Below, in pieces: positions 1 through 7,228 of a stretch of 15,226 nt of DNA. Positions within the stretch are counted from its first letter, which is position 1, and each line of letters starts with the position of its first letter. The notes under the pieces were generated by a model. That model did no database searches. It was not told the origin of the DNA and saw only the letters and a program-made list of their open reading frames with translations. A program made the translations under genes and the position numbers. The DNA is from JBCBEX01 sp039027055 (GTDB lineage Bacteria > Bacteroidota > Rhodothermia > Rhodothermales > Rubricoccaceae). Location of the stretch: positions 1-15,226 of the forward strand of contig JBCCLD010000062.1 in the NCBI GenBank assembly GCA_039027055.1, read 5' to 3'.

Positions 1-1812
1 AAGTTCGGCGGAGACGTCGGCGAAGTTGGTGACGAAGTTGAGCGGGTTCTTGATCTCATGCGCGATGCCCGCCGTCAGTTGCCCGAGGCTGGCGAGCTTT
101 TCCTGCTGGATGAGCTGCGCCTGCGTTCGCCGCAGTTCGTCGAGCGCCTGCTCGGTGAGCGCCTTCTCTTCGAGGAGGGCGTGGTGGTCGGCTTCGGCCT
201 GGTGTAGGTCGAGGAAGCGGCGGTACGCGAGGTCGAACGCGCCTGCGAACCGGACCAGCACGTCCTTGGCTTCCTCAGTCGGCTCCGCTTCGCCCCAGAG
301 CGAGTAGCCGATTTCGCCGTGCGAGGTGCGGGCCTGCACGAGGGTGATGCCGCCGTGCGCGCGCACCATCTCGACCGTGATCGCCTCGGGGTCGATCTCG
401 GCGAACTTTCCCTTCGTCGCCATGTGGTGCATGTACTCCGCGCCCGCGTCGGCGTCAAACTGGAAGACGCCAATCGGTTCGTCTCCGTGCTCCCAGGCGG
501 CTAGCCCAGGGTTGCTTGCGAAGTCGCGCGGCAGTTCCATCACGGCAGCGAGCTTCTTGCCGTCGATGCTGGTGAGCGCCTTCTGGTAGACCTCGGGGGT
601 GTAGCGGGTGTGCCAGAACGCACCGCAGTCCAGCCCGAGGCCCTCGAACTCGCGACGGATGGTGAAGCTGACGTCCAGCAGTTCGTCCGACGTGCTCATG
701 GCGAGCGCACGCGACCGAACGCGCTCCAGCGCCGCCTCAATCCGGGCTTCCCGCGTTTGCTCCTCGGCCTTCTGGAGATCGAGGTAGCGGGTGTAGGTCT
801 GCTCAAAGACTTTGGCGAACCCGCGGAAGATGTCGTGCGCCTCGGGCGCGGGCTCCAGCGTGATGAAGAGCAGGTAGCCGTATTTGAAGTAGGCAACGTG
901 GTCGATTTGCGAGGAAGGAAAGGCATGGCCTGCCGCGCGGATGCCTGTGAGCATGTCGCCAAGCACCGGGAGGGAGAGCATGTAGTCGTAGTGCGCCGCG
1001 CACGCATCGCCCTCGAACACCTCGACGTGGAAGGTTTCGCCCTGCTGGCCTACCTCGTAGTACCGAAGAAAAAAGTCCGCTCTCGGCGTCGGGTAGGGAT
1101 GGTTGACACCGGCCTCGCTCCCGAACCATTCGGTGGATTCGTTCTTGCCATAGATGTTGAAGGCGCATCCCCAGGTCTTTGTGCCCAGCGCGCGGACCTC
1201 CTGGTCCAGCAAGAGCGAGACCTCCGTGAGTTCGTCACTGGACTGCATCGCCATCGTCCGGCTGCGCACGCGCTCCAAGGCCGCTTCGATCTCGGCGTCG
1301 CGACGGGCCGCCTCGATTTCGGCCGTGCGCTCGGCCACGAGGCGTTCGAGTTCCTGGTTGCGCGCCCGCAGCGCGTCGACGGGCATAACCTCGCCTTCGG
1401 CTTGCTCTGAGGCGGGGATCGATCCATGGGTGTGTACGATGCACCAGCCTCTGTCTTCAAGGACGAACACCTGCGAAGCCCGACCGTGGAAGAACACGCT
1501 CTCGCCTTCGCCTGCGGGAAGGGTGACGGTGGCTTCGCCCTCCACGACGCCGACCGTGGGACCGAGACGTCTTGCCTTCACCCAATGCCAATCGATGGCA
1601 AAGGTCTCGGGCATCTCCCTGACGCCCTGCTTTAGGAGCGCCATCATCATAGCCCGATCCGTGTAGCGTTCGAGCAAGCCAGTGCCGAAGCCCGATACAT
1701 CCGCACGGAGTTGCTTCTGTGCGCGCTCGATGATGCGGTCGTCCCGCTCCGACCACGTGCGCCAGAACTCCAAAAAGCATCGCTTCAACTCGGCTTCGAT
1801 CGGGAGCATCAT
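1..1812 (-). CDS. Soluble sensor histidine kinase with NTF2/SnoaL-like N-terminus, 3' end cut by window edge
   Basis: The frame is open from ATG at 1812 to the window edge (604 codons, no stop). I translated it by hand. Residues about 5-135 resemble an NTF2/SnoaL-like sensory fold, including a VSGFGTG motif and an antiparallel-sheet pattern ending in FVLEDRGWCIVHTHG. A short coiled coil follows. Two modules then begin with the ALERVRSR[TA][ML]AM signature (about residues 175 and 358), common in Bacteroidota signalling proteins and probably GAF-like. A second coiled coil leads into the dimerisation/phosphoacceptor helix, with QQEKLASLGQLTAGIAHEIK and the predicted phosphorylated His at residue 585 (bases 58-60). 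The HATPase domain should lie beyond base 1. There is no signal peptide or membrane helix, so it is probably cytoplasmic. Its start overlaps the stop of the upstream kinase as ATGA (1812-1809), which suggests translational coupling. A second ATG at 1809 is an alternative start. The input signal and response regulator are unknown. Confidence 0.9.
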   Translation of the reverse strand, partial: MMLPIEAELKRCFLEFWRTWSERDDRIIERAQKQLRADVSGFGTGLLERYTDRAMMMALLKQGVREMPETFAIDWHWVKARRLGPTVGVVEGEATVTLPAGEGESVFFHGRASQVFVLEDRGWCIVHTHGSIPASEQAEGEVMPVDALRARNQELERLVAERTAEIEAARRDAEIEAALERVRSRTMAMQSSDELTEVSLLLDQEVRALGTKTWGCAFNIYGKNESTEWFGSEAGVNHPYPTPRADFFLRYYEVGQQGETFHVEVFEGDACAAHYDYMLSLPVLGDMLTGIRAAGHAFPSSQIDHVAYFKYGYLLFITLEPAPEAHDIFRGFAKVFEQTYTRYLDLQKAEEQTREARIEAALERVRSRALAMSTSDELLDVSFTIRREFEGLGLDCGAFWHTRYTPEVYQKALTSIDGKKLAAVMELPRDFASNPGLAAWEHGDEPIGVFQFDADAGAEYMHHMATKGKFAEIDPEAITVEMVRAHGGITLVQARTSHGEIGYSLWGEAEPTEEAKDVLVRFAGAFDLAYRRFLDLHQAEADHHALLEEKALTEQALDELRRTQAQLIQQEKLASLGQLTAGIAHEIKNPLNFVTNFADVSAEL

Positions 1813-4800
1813 CGTGCGGGAGAGCTTGCGTGGGCGGAGACGGGCAGCGTGACGACGAACACCGCGCCTCCGTCGGGGGCGTCCTCGACGGTGAGCGTGC
1901 CGCCGTGGCCCTGTGTGACGATGTCGTAGCTCATCGAGAGCCCCAGGCCGGTGCCCGAGCCGGTGGGCTTTGTGGTGAAGAACGGCTCGAAGACCTTGGT
2001 GCGGAGGTCGCCGGGGATGCCAGGGCCGTTGTCGGCGACGCGGATCGTCACCATGTCGCCCTCCTGCGGATCGTTGAGGCGTTCGGTCGAGACGAGCACG
2101 CGCGGGGCGAACGGCTCGCCGTTGCCGCCCGCTGGGGCGCTGCGGGCATAGTCCGCGACGGCGTCGAAGGCATTGCCGACGAGGTTCACCAGCACCCGCC
2201 CGATCTCCTGCGGGACGACCTCGACGTGTCCGACGCCCTCGCCGAGGACCTTCTCGACGGACACCGAGAAGTCGGGCACCTGGGCGCGCTTGCCGTGGTA
2301 GGCGAGCGCCACGTGCTCGGCGACGAGCTTGTTGAGGTCAACGGTCTGCCGCGCGCCCTGGCCGCCGTGGGCGTGCTGCATCATCGCGCGCACGATGCCG
2401 TCGGCGCGCTTGCCGTGCTCGGCGATCACGCCCGCCGTCCGCTCGATGTCGTCGAGGATCGGCCCGACCTCGTCAGGGAGGGCGTCGCCATTCGCGCGCG
2501 GGCCGCCGTCGCCCGAGGTGGTCTGGAGCACCTCGCGGAGTTCGCCCGCAAGCTCCTGGTTCACCTCGGCGAAGTTGTTGATGAAGTTGAGCGGGTTCTT
2601 GATCTCGTGGGCGATGCCCGCGGTGAGCTGTCCGAGGCTGGCGAGCTTCTCCTGCTGGACGAGCTGCTGCTGCGTGCGCGTGAGCTCTTCGAGCGTCGTG
2701 TTGAGCCGCCCGTAGGCGTCGGCGTTCTGGAGCGCGACGCCCACGTTCGCGGCGATGGTGTTGAGCAGGCGGAGGTCGCTCTCGTCGAAGCGGTTCTCCT
2801 GGTGCATGCTCTGCACGCTGATGACGCCGAGCGCCGCGTCGCCCGCGCGGATCGGCACGCCGAGGTAGGATGCCGACTCCTTGCCGAGCTGGGCGATGCC
2901 CATGCGCTCCGTCTCGGCCTGCACGTCGCGGTTCATCAGCAGCGGCTCGCGCGTGCGCAGGATCTGCGACGTGAGGCCTTCGCCGTACTCGATGGCGTCG
3001 AAATCTTCGCCGAAGGCATAGGGGAAGTGGATGAGGTTGGTCGAACGGTCGTGCATCGCCACGTAGACGATGTCGGCGTCGAATGTCTCGCGCATCCGCT
3101 CGCCGACGAGGTGGACGAGGGCGTCGAAGTCGAGCTGGGAATTGAGCGCGCGGCTGACGCGGTTGACGGTGTCGAGCTCGACGGCCTGCTGGCGCGACTC
3201 GGCGAAGAGGCGGGCGTTTTCGAGCGCGACGCTCATGCTGTTGGTGAGCGTGGTCAAGAGGCGCAGATCCTCCTCGGAGAAGGCCCCCTCGTGATCGACG
3301 TTCTGAAGGCTCACGTTGCCGCGCACGGTGCCGCCGACCACCATCGGGACGAAGAGCGCCGATTTCGGTACGTCACCGACTAGGGCGTCCTCGCTGTCGT
3401 CGAAGCGGCGAACGTAGCCCGCGAAGTCCTCGTTGACGCGCAGCGGCTCGCGGAGCGTCATCAGGTGGTGCGTGAACGCGTCGGCCGGGCGCGGGTCGGG
3501 GAAGAGATAGCGCTCGCCCTTCTCGACGGCATAGCGGAGGTGCTCCGTGTCGGCCTGCGGGTCGAAGGTGCGGATGACGACGACTTGGGCGTCGAAGAGG
3601 TCGCGGAGGCGGTCGCCGACGAGGTCGTAGATGGCCTGCATCTCCAACTCCGCGACCAGCCCGTCCTGGACGCTGTTGATGACGGCGAGCTCGGAGTTGC
3701 GCTGCTCGGTCTCGTCGAGCAGCCGCGTCGTCTCGTTGAAGAGCCGGGCGTTCTCTAGCGCCACGGTCATGCTGTTCGCGAGGGTCGTCAGCAACCGCAC
3801 GTCACCGTCCGAGAAGGCGCGCTCGTGGTCGAGGTTCTGGAGGCTGACGTAGCCCCGCACGGTGTCGCCGGTGACGAGCGGGACGAAGAGCATCGCCTGC
3901 GGCATCGCGGTGCCGGGCACAGGCTCCGGACGGTCGTAGCCCATCGCGACGAGCGCCCCGATGAGGTCCTCGTTGATGAGGATCGGCGCCTTCGTGTCGA
4001 TGAGGCGGCGGCGTAGCGTGTCGATGGCGCGCACCTCATCGTGGCCGCGCACGCCCTTCTCGATGAAGTAGTGCTCGCGCTCCGTGCCCGCCGCGTGGTC
4101 GAACGAAGCGATGATGACGATCTGGGCGTCGAAGAGGTCGCGGAGACGGTCGCCGACGAGGTCGTAGATGGCCTGCATCTCCAACTCCGCGACGAGGCCT
4201 TGCTGGACGCTGTTGATCACGCCCAACTCCTCGACGCGGTGCTGGATCTCGGCCGTGCGGGCCTCGACGGTCTCCTCGAGTTCTAGCTTCCGCGCTTCGA
4301 GCGCCCGCCGCCGCTCGCGCTCCTTTGTCTCGATGCGCTGCCGCTGCGTGCGGAAGCCAACGAACAGCAGGCCCAAGAACGCCAGCGTGTAGAGTAGGTA
4401 GGCAAACGGCGTTGCCCACCACGGCGGCGCGACGACGATGGGCAGCGCCACGCCCGCCTCGTTCCAGACGCCGTCGGCGTTGGCGGCCTTGACGCGGAAC
4501 GTGTAGCGCCCCGGCGCGAGGTTGGTGTAGGTCGCCGTCTGCTGCGTGCCCGCCTCGATCCAGTCGCGGTCGTGCCCGTCGAGGCGGTAGGCGAACGTGT
4601 TGTGCGCGGCGTTGAGGAAGTGCAGCGCGGCGAACGAGAAGCCGACATCGTTCTCGTTGTGCGCCAGCCGCAGCGACTCGATGGTAGCGAGGCTCTCCGT
4701 GAGCGGCCCGTCGTCTGAGACCGCGACGGGCTCGTTGGCGATGCGCACCTCGGTGAGCACCACAGGCGGCTCAATGGTGTTGCGTGCGAGGTCGTCCGGG

Positions 4801-6899
4801 TGGAAGGCCATAATCCCGCCAATGCCACCGAAGAAGAGCAGACCGCTTGGGTCCTGGTGCGAGACGCTGTTGATGAAAAAGTCCAGCGCGACGCCCTGCG
4901 TCTGGTCGAAGGTGCGCACGGCCTTCGTCTCGGGGTCGAAGCGCGTCATCCCGTGCTCGTGGGCGAGCCACAGCCGCCCGTCAGCGTCCTCCTGAATGTT
5001 CGAGATCCGGACGTCGAGTAGCCCGTCCTCCGGACCATACTGGGCGACGATGCCCGCGCTGATGTCGTACTGGATCAGGCCGGTAAACCCGCCGAACCAG
5101 ACGCGGTCGCGCTGGTCGATATGGACGAAGTCGACGACAAGGCTGAGGCTGTCCGGAAGCGTCGTGATCGTGTCCGTCTCGGGGTCGAGGTAGCTTGCCG
5201 TGCTCCCGTTGAAGGTGGTCCAGATGCGTCCGTCGGCATCCTCGGTGATGCGGGTGACCTGCGAGCCGCCGATGCTCGTCGAGTCGCTTGGATCGAAGAG
5301 ATAGGGCGTGAAGGTGCCCGTCTCACGGTCCATGCGCGCGAGGCCCCCAGGCGCACTGAGGTCGCCGCCCCAGAGCCCTACCCAAAAGCGGCCTGCGGCG
5401 TCCTCGTAGAGCGAACGTACGGATTGGCCGGGGAGGCTCGTCGTGTCGCCCTCGATGGGCACGTAGCGGGTAAACGTGTCGGTGGCGCGGTCGTAGCGGT
5501 GGAGGCCGCCGAAGAACGTGCCAGCCCAGAGTGTCCCGCTGCGGTCTTCGTAGAGCGACCGCACGAAGCCGGATGTGAGCGCGCGCGGATCACCTGGGTT
5601 GGCGGTGTAGCGCGTGAATCGGTCTGAGGCGGGGTCGTAGCGCAGCAGACCCTCGCCCCAGGTCCCGATCCAGATGTGTCCCTGGCGGTCACGGAGGACG
5701 CTCATCGACTCCGAGAGGCCGTAGGTGTCGGTGTTGACGGGGCGCAGGGCGAGGTGCTGGAAGCGGTCCGAGACGGCGTCGCGGCGGCTCAGCCCGGCTC
5801 CCCAGGTTGCCACCCAGAAGGAGCCCGTCCGGTCGGTGAGCATGGCGTGTGCCGTAGGTCCGATGCCGGTCGTGGGATCCGTGGGGTCGTAAGGGAGGCG
5901 GGTAAAGGTCTGCGTGGCGCGGTCGTAGCGGACCATGTTGCCCGGCGTCACCCCTGCCCAGAGCGACCCGCTAGCATCCTCGCCCAGGCTGATGACGGTA
6001 GTGCCCTGGAAGCCGCGCACGCCGTCGGTGAACCGGAGAAACGTTTCCGTCTCGGGGTCGAAGCGGCTCAGGCCGCCCTCGTCGGTCTGGCCGAAGTAGT
6101 CGCCGCCGCCTGCCCAGATGTAGCCGTCGCGGTCTTCGTAGAGGGTGAGGAGGCGGTCGCCGTGGAGCGTCGTCGGGTCGGCCGGGTCGTGGCGGAAGCG
6201 CGTCACCGTGCCCGTCTCGGGGTCGTAGCGCTGGAGGCCGTCGTAATAGTCCGCGATCCAGATCATGCCGTCGCGGTCCTCCAGGAAATCCGACGCTTCG
6301 TCGCTGAGCGTGTCGGCGTGCGTGCGCCCCTCGAAGGGGGTGAAGGTGCCCGTCTCGGCATCGAGCCACTGCACCCTAGAGTTCTCGGGCGAGTCGAGGT
6401 CGTACCTCGATGAGACCCACGTGCGTCCACGTCGGTCGGTGAGGAGGGCATAGACATGGCTGCCGAAGAGCTTCGACGTGTCCGTCGAGTCTGGGAGGTA
6501 CGCCTCGAAGCGCTGCGTGCGCTGGTCGTAGCGCTGGAGGCCCTCGCCGAACGTCGCCACCCAGACCGTCCCCTGCGGGTCGGCGTAGAGCCGGCCCACG
6601 TTCGAGACGTCGGCCGTGTAGCTGGGCACGTCGTCGAGGGGGACCTCTTCGAAGCGGGTCCCGTCGAAGCGCGCCACGCCGCCGACGCCGCCCACCCAGA
6701 TGTAGCCGAGCGAGTCCTGCACGACCCCGCGCATGATGTTGCCGGGCAGCCCGTCGGCGGTGGTGTACATCTCGAAGCGCGGCGTGGTCGGCACAACCGG
6801 TGCCCGCGACTCCGGCGTCTGGGCGTGCACGAGGGCACCACTCGCCGCCACGATCATGCACAGCGCGACGAGGGGAATGAGGGTACGTCTGATGCTCAG
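1809..6899 (-). CDS. Membrane sensor histidine kinase: 14-blade propeller, Y_Y_Y, TM, three GAF domains, HisKA, HATPase
   Basis: Numbering from a CTG start at 6899 gives about 1696 aa. A signal peptide (SIRRTLIPLVALCMIVAASG, ending VHAQ) precedes 14 two-component-regulator propeller repeats (about residues 30-745, pattern DxxGxxWVGTxxGLxRYD), enough for two seven-bladed propellers. Next come a Y_Y_Y domain (about 765-825, YTNLAPGRYTFRVKAANADG), a membrane helix (about 830-848), a coiled coil and three GAF domains (about 900-1055, 1075-1235, 1257-1395). The HisKA helix has His at residue 1431 (bases 2607-2609). The HATPase shows N-box NLVGNAFDAV, G1 VADNGPGIP and G2 GSGTGLGLS. There is no receiver or AraC domain, so a separate response regulator is needed. 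The frame stays open upstream to an ATG at 7232, but those codons run through intergenic repeats (CHPERRSEG) and are unlikely to be coding. The ATG at 6857 would leave a signal peptide without a basic n-region. The start is therefore uncertain; the product class is not. Confidence 0.92.
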   Translation of the reverse strand: MSIRRTLIPLVALCMIVAASGALVHAQTPESRAPVVPTTPRFEMYTTADGLPGNIMRGVVQDSLGYIWVGGVGGVARFDGTRFEEVPLDDVPSYTADVSNVGRLYADPQGTVWVATFGEGLQRYDQRTQRFEAYLPDSTDTSKLFGSHVYALLTDRRGRTWVSSRYDLDSPENSRVQWLDAETGTFTPFEGRTHADTLSDEASDFLEDRDGMIWIADYYDGLQRYDPETGTVTRFRHDPADPTTLHGDRLLTLYEDRDGYIWAGGGDYFGQTDEGGLSRFDPETETFLRFTDGVRGFQGTTVISLGEDASGSLWAGVTPGNMVRYDRATQTFTRLPYDPTDPTTGIGPTAHAMLTDRTGSFWVATWGAGLSRRDAVSDRFQHLALRPVNTDTYGLSESMSVLRDRQGHIWIGTWGEGLLRYDPASDRFTRYTANPGDPRALTSGFVRSLYEDRSGTLWAGTFFGGLHRYDRATDTFTRYVPIEGDTTSLPGQSVRSLYEDAAGRFWVGLWGGDLSAPGGLARMDRETGTFTPYLFDPSDSTSIGGSQVTRITEDADGRIWTTFNGSTASYLDPETDTITTLPDSLSLVVDFVHIDQRDRVWFGGFTGLIQYDISAGIVAQYGPEDGLLDVRISNIQEDADGRLWLAHEHGMTRFDPETKAVRTFDQTQGVALDFFINSVSHQDPSGLLFFGGIGGIMAFHPDDLARNTIEPPVVLTEVRIANEPVAVSDDGPLTESLATIESLRLAHNENDVGFSFAALHFLNAAHNTFAYRLDGHDRDWIEAGTQQTATYTNLAPGRYTFRVKAANADGVWNEAGVALPIVVAPPWWATPFAYLLYTLAFLGLLFVGFRTQRQRIETKERERRRALEARKLELEETVEARTAEIQHRVEELGVINSVQQGLVAELEMQAIYDLVGDRLRDLFDAQIVIIASFDHAAGTEREHYFIEKGVRGHDEVRAIDTLRRRLIDTKAPILINEDLIGALVAMGYDRPEPVPGTAMPQAMLFVPLVTGDTVRGYVSLQNLDHERAFSDGDVRLLTTLANSMTVALENARLFNETTRLLDETEQRNSELAVINSVQDGLVAELEMQAIYDLVGDRLRDLFDAQVVVIRTFDPQADTEHLRYAVEKGERYLFPDPRPADAFTHHLMTLREPLRVNEDFAGYVRRFDDSEDALVGDVPKSALFVPMVVGGTVRGNVSLQNVDHEGAFSEEDLRLLTTLTNSMSVALENARLFAESRQQAVELDTVNRVSRALNSQLDFDALVHLVGERMRETFDADIVYVAMHDRSTNLIHFPYAFGEDFDAIEYGEGLTSQILRTREPLLMNRDVQAETERMGIAQLGKESASYLGVPIRAGDAALGVISVQSMHQENRFDESDLRLLNTIAANVGVALQNADAYGRLNTTLEELTRTQQQLVQQEKLASLGQLTAGIAHEIKNPLNFINNFAEVNQELAGELREVLQTTSGDGGPRANGDALPDEVGPILDDIERTAGVIAEHGKRADGIVRAMMQHAHGGQGARQTVDLNKLVAEHVALAYHGKRAQVPDFSVSVEKVLGEGVGHVEVVPQEIGRVLVNLVGNAFDAVADYARSAPAGGNGEPFAPRVLVSTERLNDPQEGDMVTIRVADNGPGIPGDLRTKVFEPFFTTKPTGSGTGLGLSMSYDIVTQGHGGTLTVEDAPDGGAVFVVTLPVSAHASSPAR
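3586..3656 (-). repeat. Intragenic direct repeat, copy within GAF 2 segment
   Basis: This 71-bp stretch matches 4123-4193 with one mismatch that I can see (ggc versus gac codon region). It encodes the LEMQAIYDLVGDRLRDLFDAQ segment at the start of GAF 2. The copies lie 537 bp (179 codons) apart, so the unit is one GAF domain plus linker, duplicated in frame. Confidence 0.85.
4123..4193 (-). repeat. Intragenic direct repeat, copy within GAF 1 segment
   Basis: Partner of the 3586-3656 copy. Similarity continues beyond the near-identical core on the 5' coding side (VINSVQxGLVAE in both), while the rest of each GAF domain has diverged. This suggests either a recent duplication or local gene conversion of the linker region. 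Confidence 0.85.
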
Positions 6900-6906
6900 C
6901 GGTGCA

Positions 6907-6914
6907 CCCCCCCC
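6907..6914 (-). promoter_or_regulatory. G8 tract just upstream of the likely kinase start
   Basis: On the minus strand the sequence reads AAGGGGGGGGTGCACCG and then the proposed CTG start (6899-6897). The purine run could serve as a ribosome binding site, unusual among these genes, or it could be a slippage-prone tract. A 60-codon frame (7078-6896) ends with TGA overlapping the CTG. One extra G would join that frame to the kinase. Confidence 0.35.
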
Positions 6915-6941
6915 TTGTACGCCTGCGACGGCGCACAAGCT

Positions 6942-6977
6942 GTCCCCCTGCCCCGTCGTCCAGGGGGTGAGGGGGAC
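6942..6977. repeat. Palindromic repeat with GTCCCCCT / AGGGGGAC arms
   Basis: Perfect 8-bp outer arms (6942-6949 and 6970-6977), with an inner CCCC/GGGG pairing around a GTCGTC loop. It is similar in style to the hairpin at 12183-12207 (CCCCTCCT with AGGAGGGG). Such C-rich and G-rich hairpins are typical dispersed intergenic elements. It could also attenuate or protect transcripts. Confidence 0.7.
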
Positions 6978-6986
6978 CCTTCGAGG

Positions 6987-7000
6987 AGCGGAAGTCCGCT
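6987..7000. repeat. Short palindrome AGCGGA-AG-TCCGCT
   Basis: Six-base perfect arms around two bases. It immediately follows the larger hairpin in the same intergenic block, so it is probably a side stem of the same element. Confidence 0.5.
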
Positions 7001-7028
7001 TGGGGACTGGAGGCGACGCAGAACGTGG

Positions 7029-7045
7029 GGAGCCATCACGGCTCC
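7029..7045. repeat. Short hairpin GGAGCC-atcac-GGCTCC
   Basis: Six-base perfect arms with a five-base loop. There is no T run after it on either strand, so it is not a typical intrinsic terminator. It is part of the repeat block between the two kinases. Confidence 0.5.
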
Positions 7046-7072
7046 GGACGGGACGCAGTCTCCCCCAGCCTG

Positions 7073-7197
7073 TGTCACCCTGAGCGAGCAGCGCGAGCCG
7101 AAGGGTCTCGGTCCACCTCAGCGCACCGACCAGAGCTTGAAAGCGGGTCCATAGATCCCTCGACTTCGGTCCTTCGGACCTCCGCTCGGGATGACAT
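7073..7197. repeat. Inverted pair of CHPERRSEG-type intergenic repeats
   Basis: The left arm (7073-7115) begins TGTCACCCTGAGCG. The right arm (7155-7197) is an imperfect inverse, reading TGTCATCCCGAGCGGAGG on the minus strand, and contains its own GGTCC-TTC-GGACC stem (7169-7181). This is the widespread intergenic repeat that yields spurious peptides such as CHPERRSEG. The two arms could fold into one long stem-loop downstream of the 1197-aa kinase and might end or protect its transcript. A further partial copy lies at 15145. Confidence 0.75.
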
Positions 7198-7228
7198 GGG
7201 GAAGTGTAACGGATCCACGAAAAACGGC

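Larger units (their letters stand above)
6900..7228. other. Intergenic region built from palindromic repeats between the two propeller kinases
   Basis: About 330 bp without a credible gene. It holds an 8-base C run (G run on the minus strand) at 6907-6914, three hairpins (6942-6977, 6987-7000, 7029-7045) and a long inverted pair (7073-7197). Frames crossing it read as repeat-type translations such as CHPERRSEG or SPCPVVQGVRG, not as conserved protein. It may contain the second kinase's leader and promoter, but I see no clear -10/-35 pair. Confidence 0.7.

Noticed and set aside
1830..3383. 517-codon plus-strand ORF
   Set aside because: It lies wholly antisense to the GAF/kinase region of a clearly coding gene. 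High GC suppresses stop codons on the opposite strand, and its translation is low-complexity Glu/Val/Ala/Arg without domain motifs.
7073..7197. CRISPR array or attachment site
   Set aside because: The repeat units are inverted, imperfect and only two in number, without regular spacers; no cas gene, integrase or tRNA is near.
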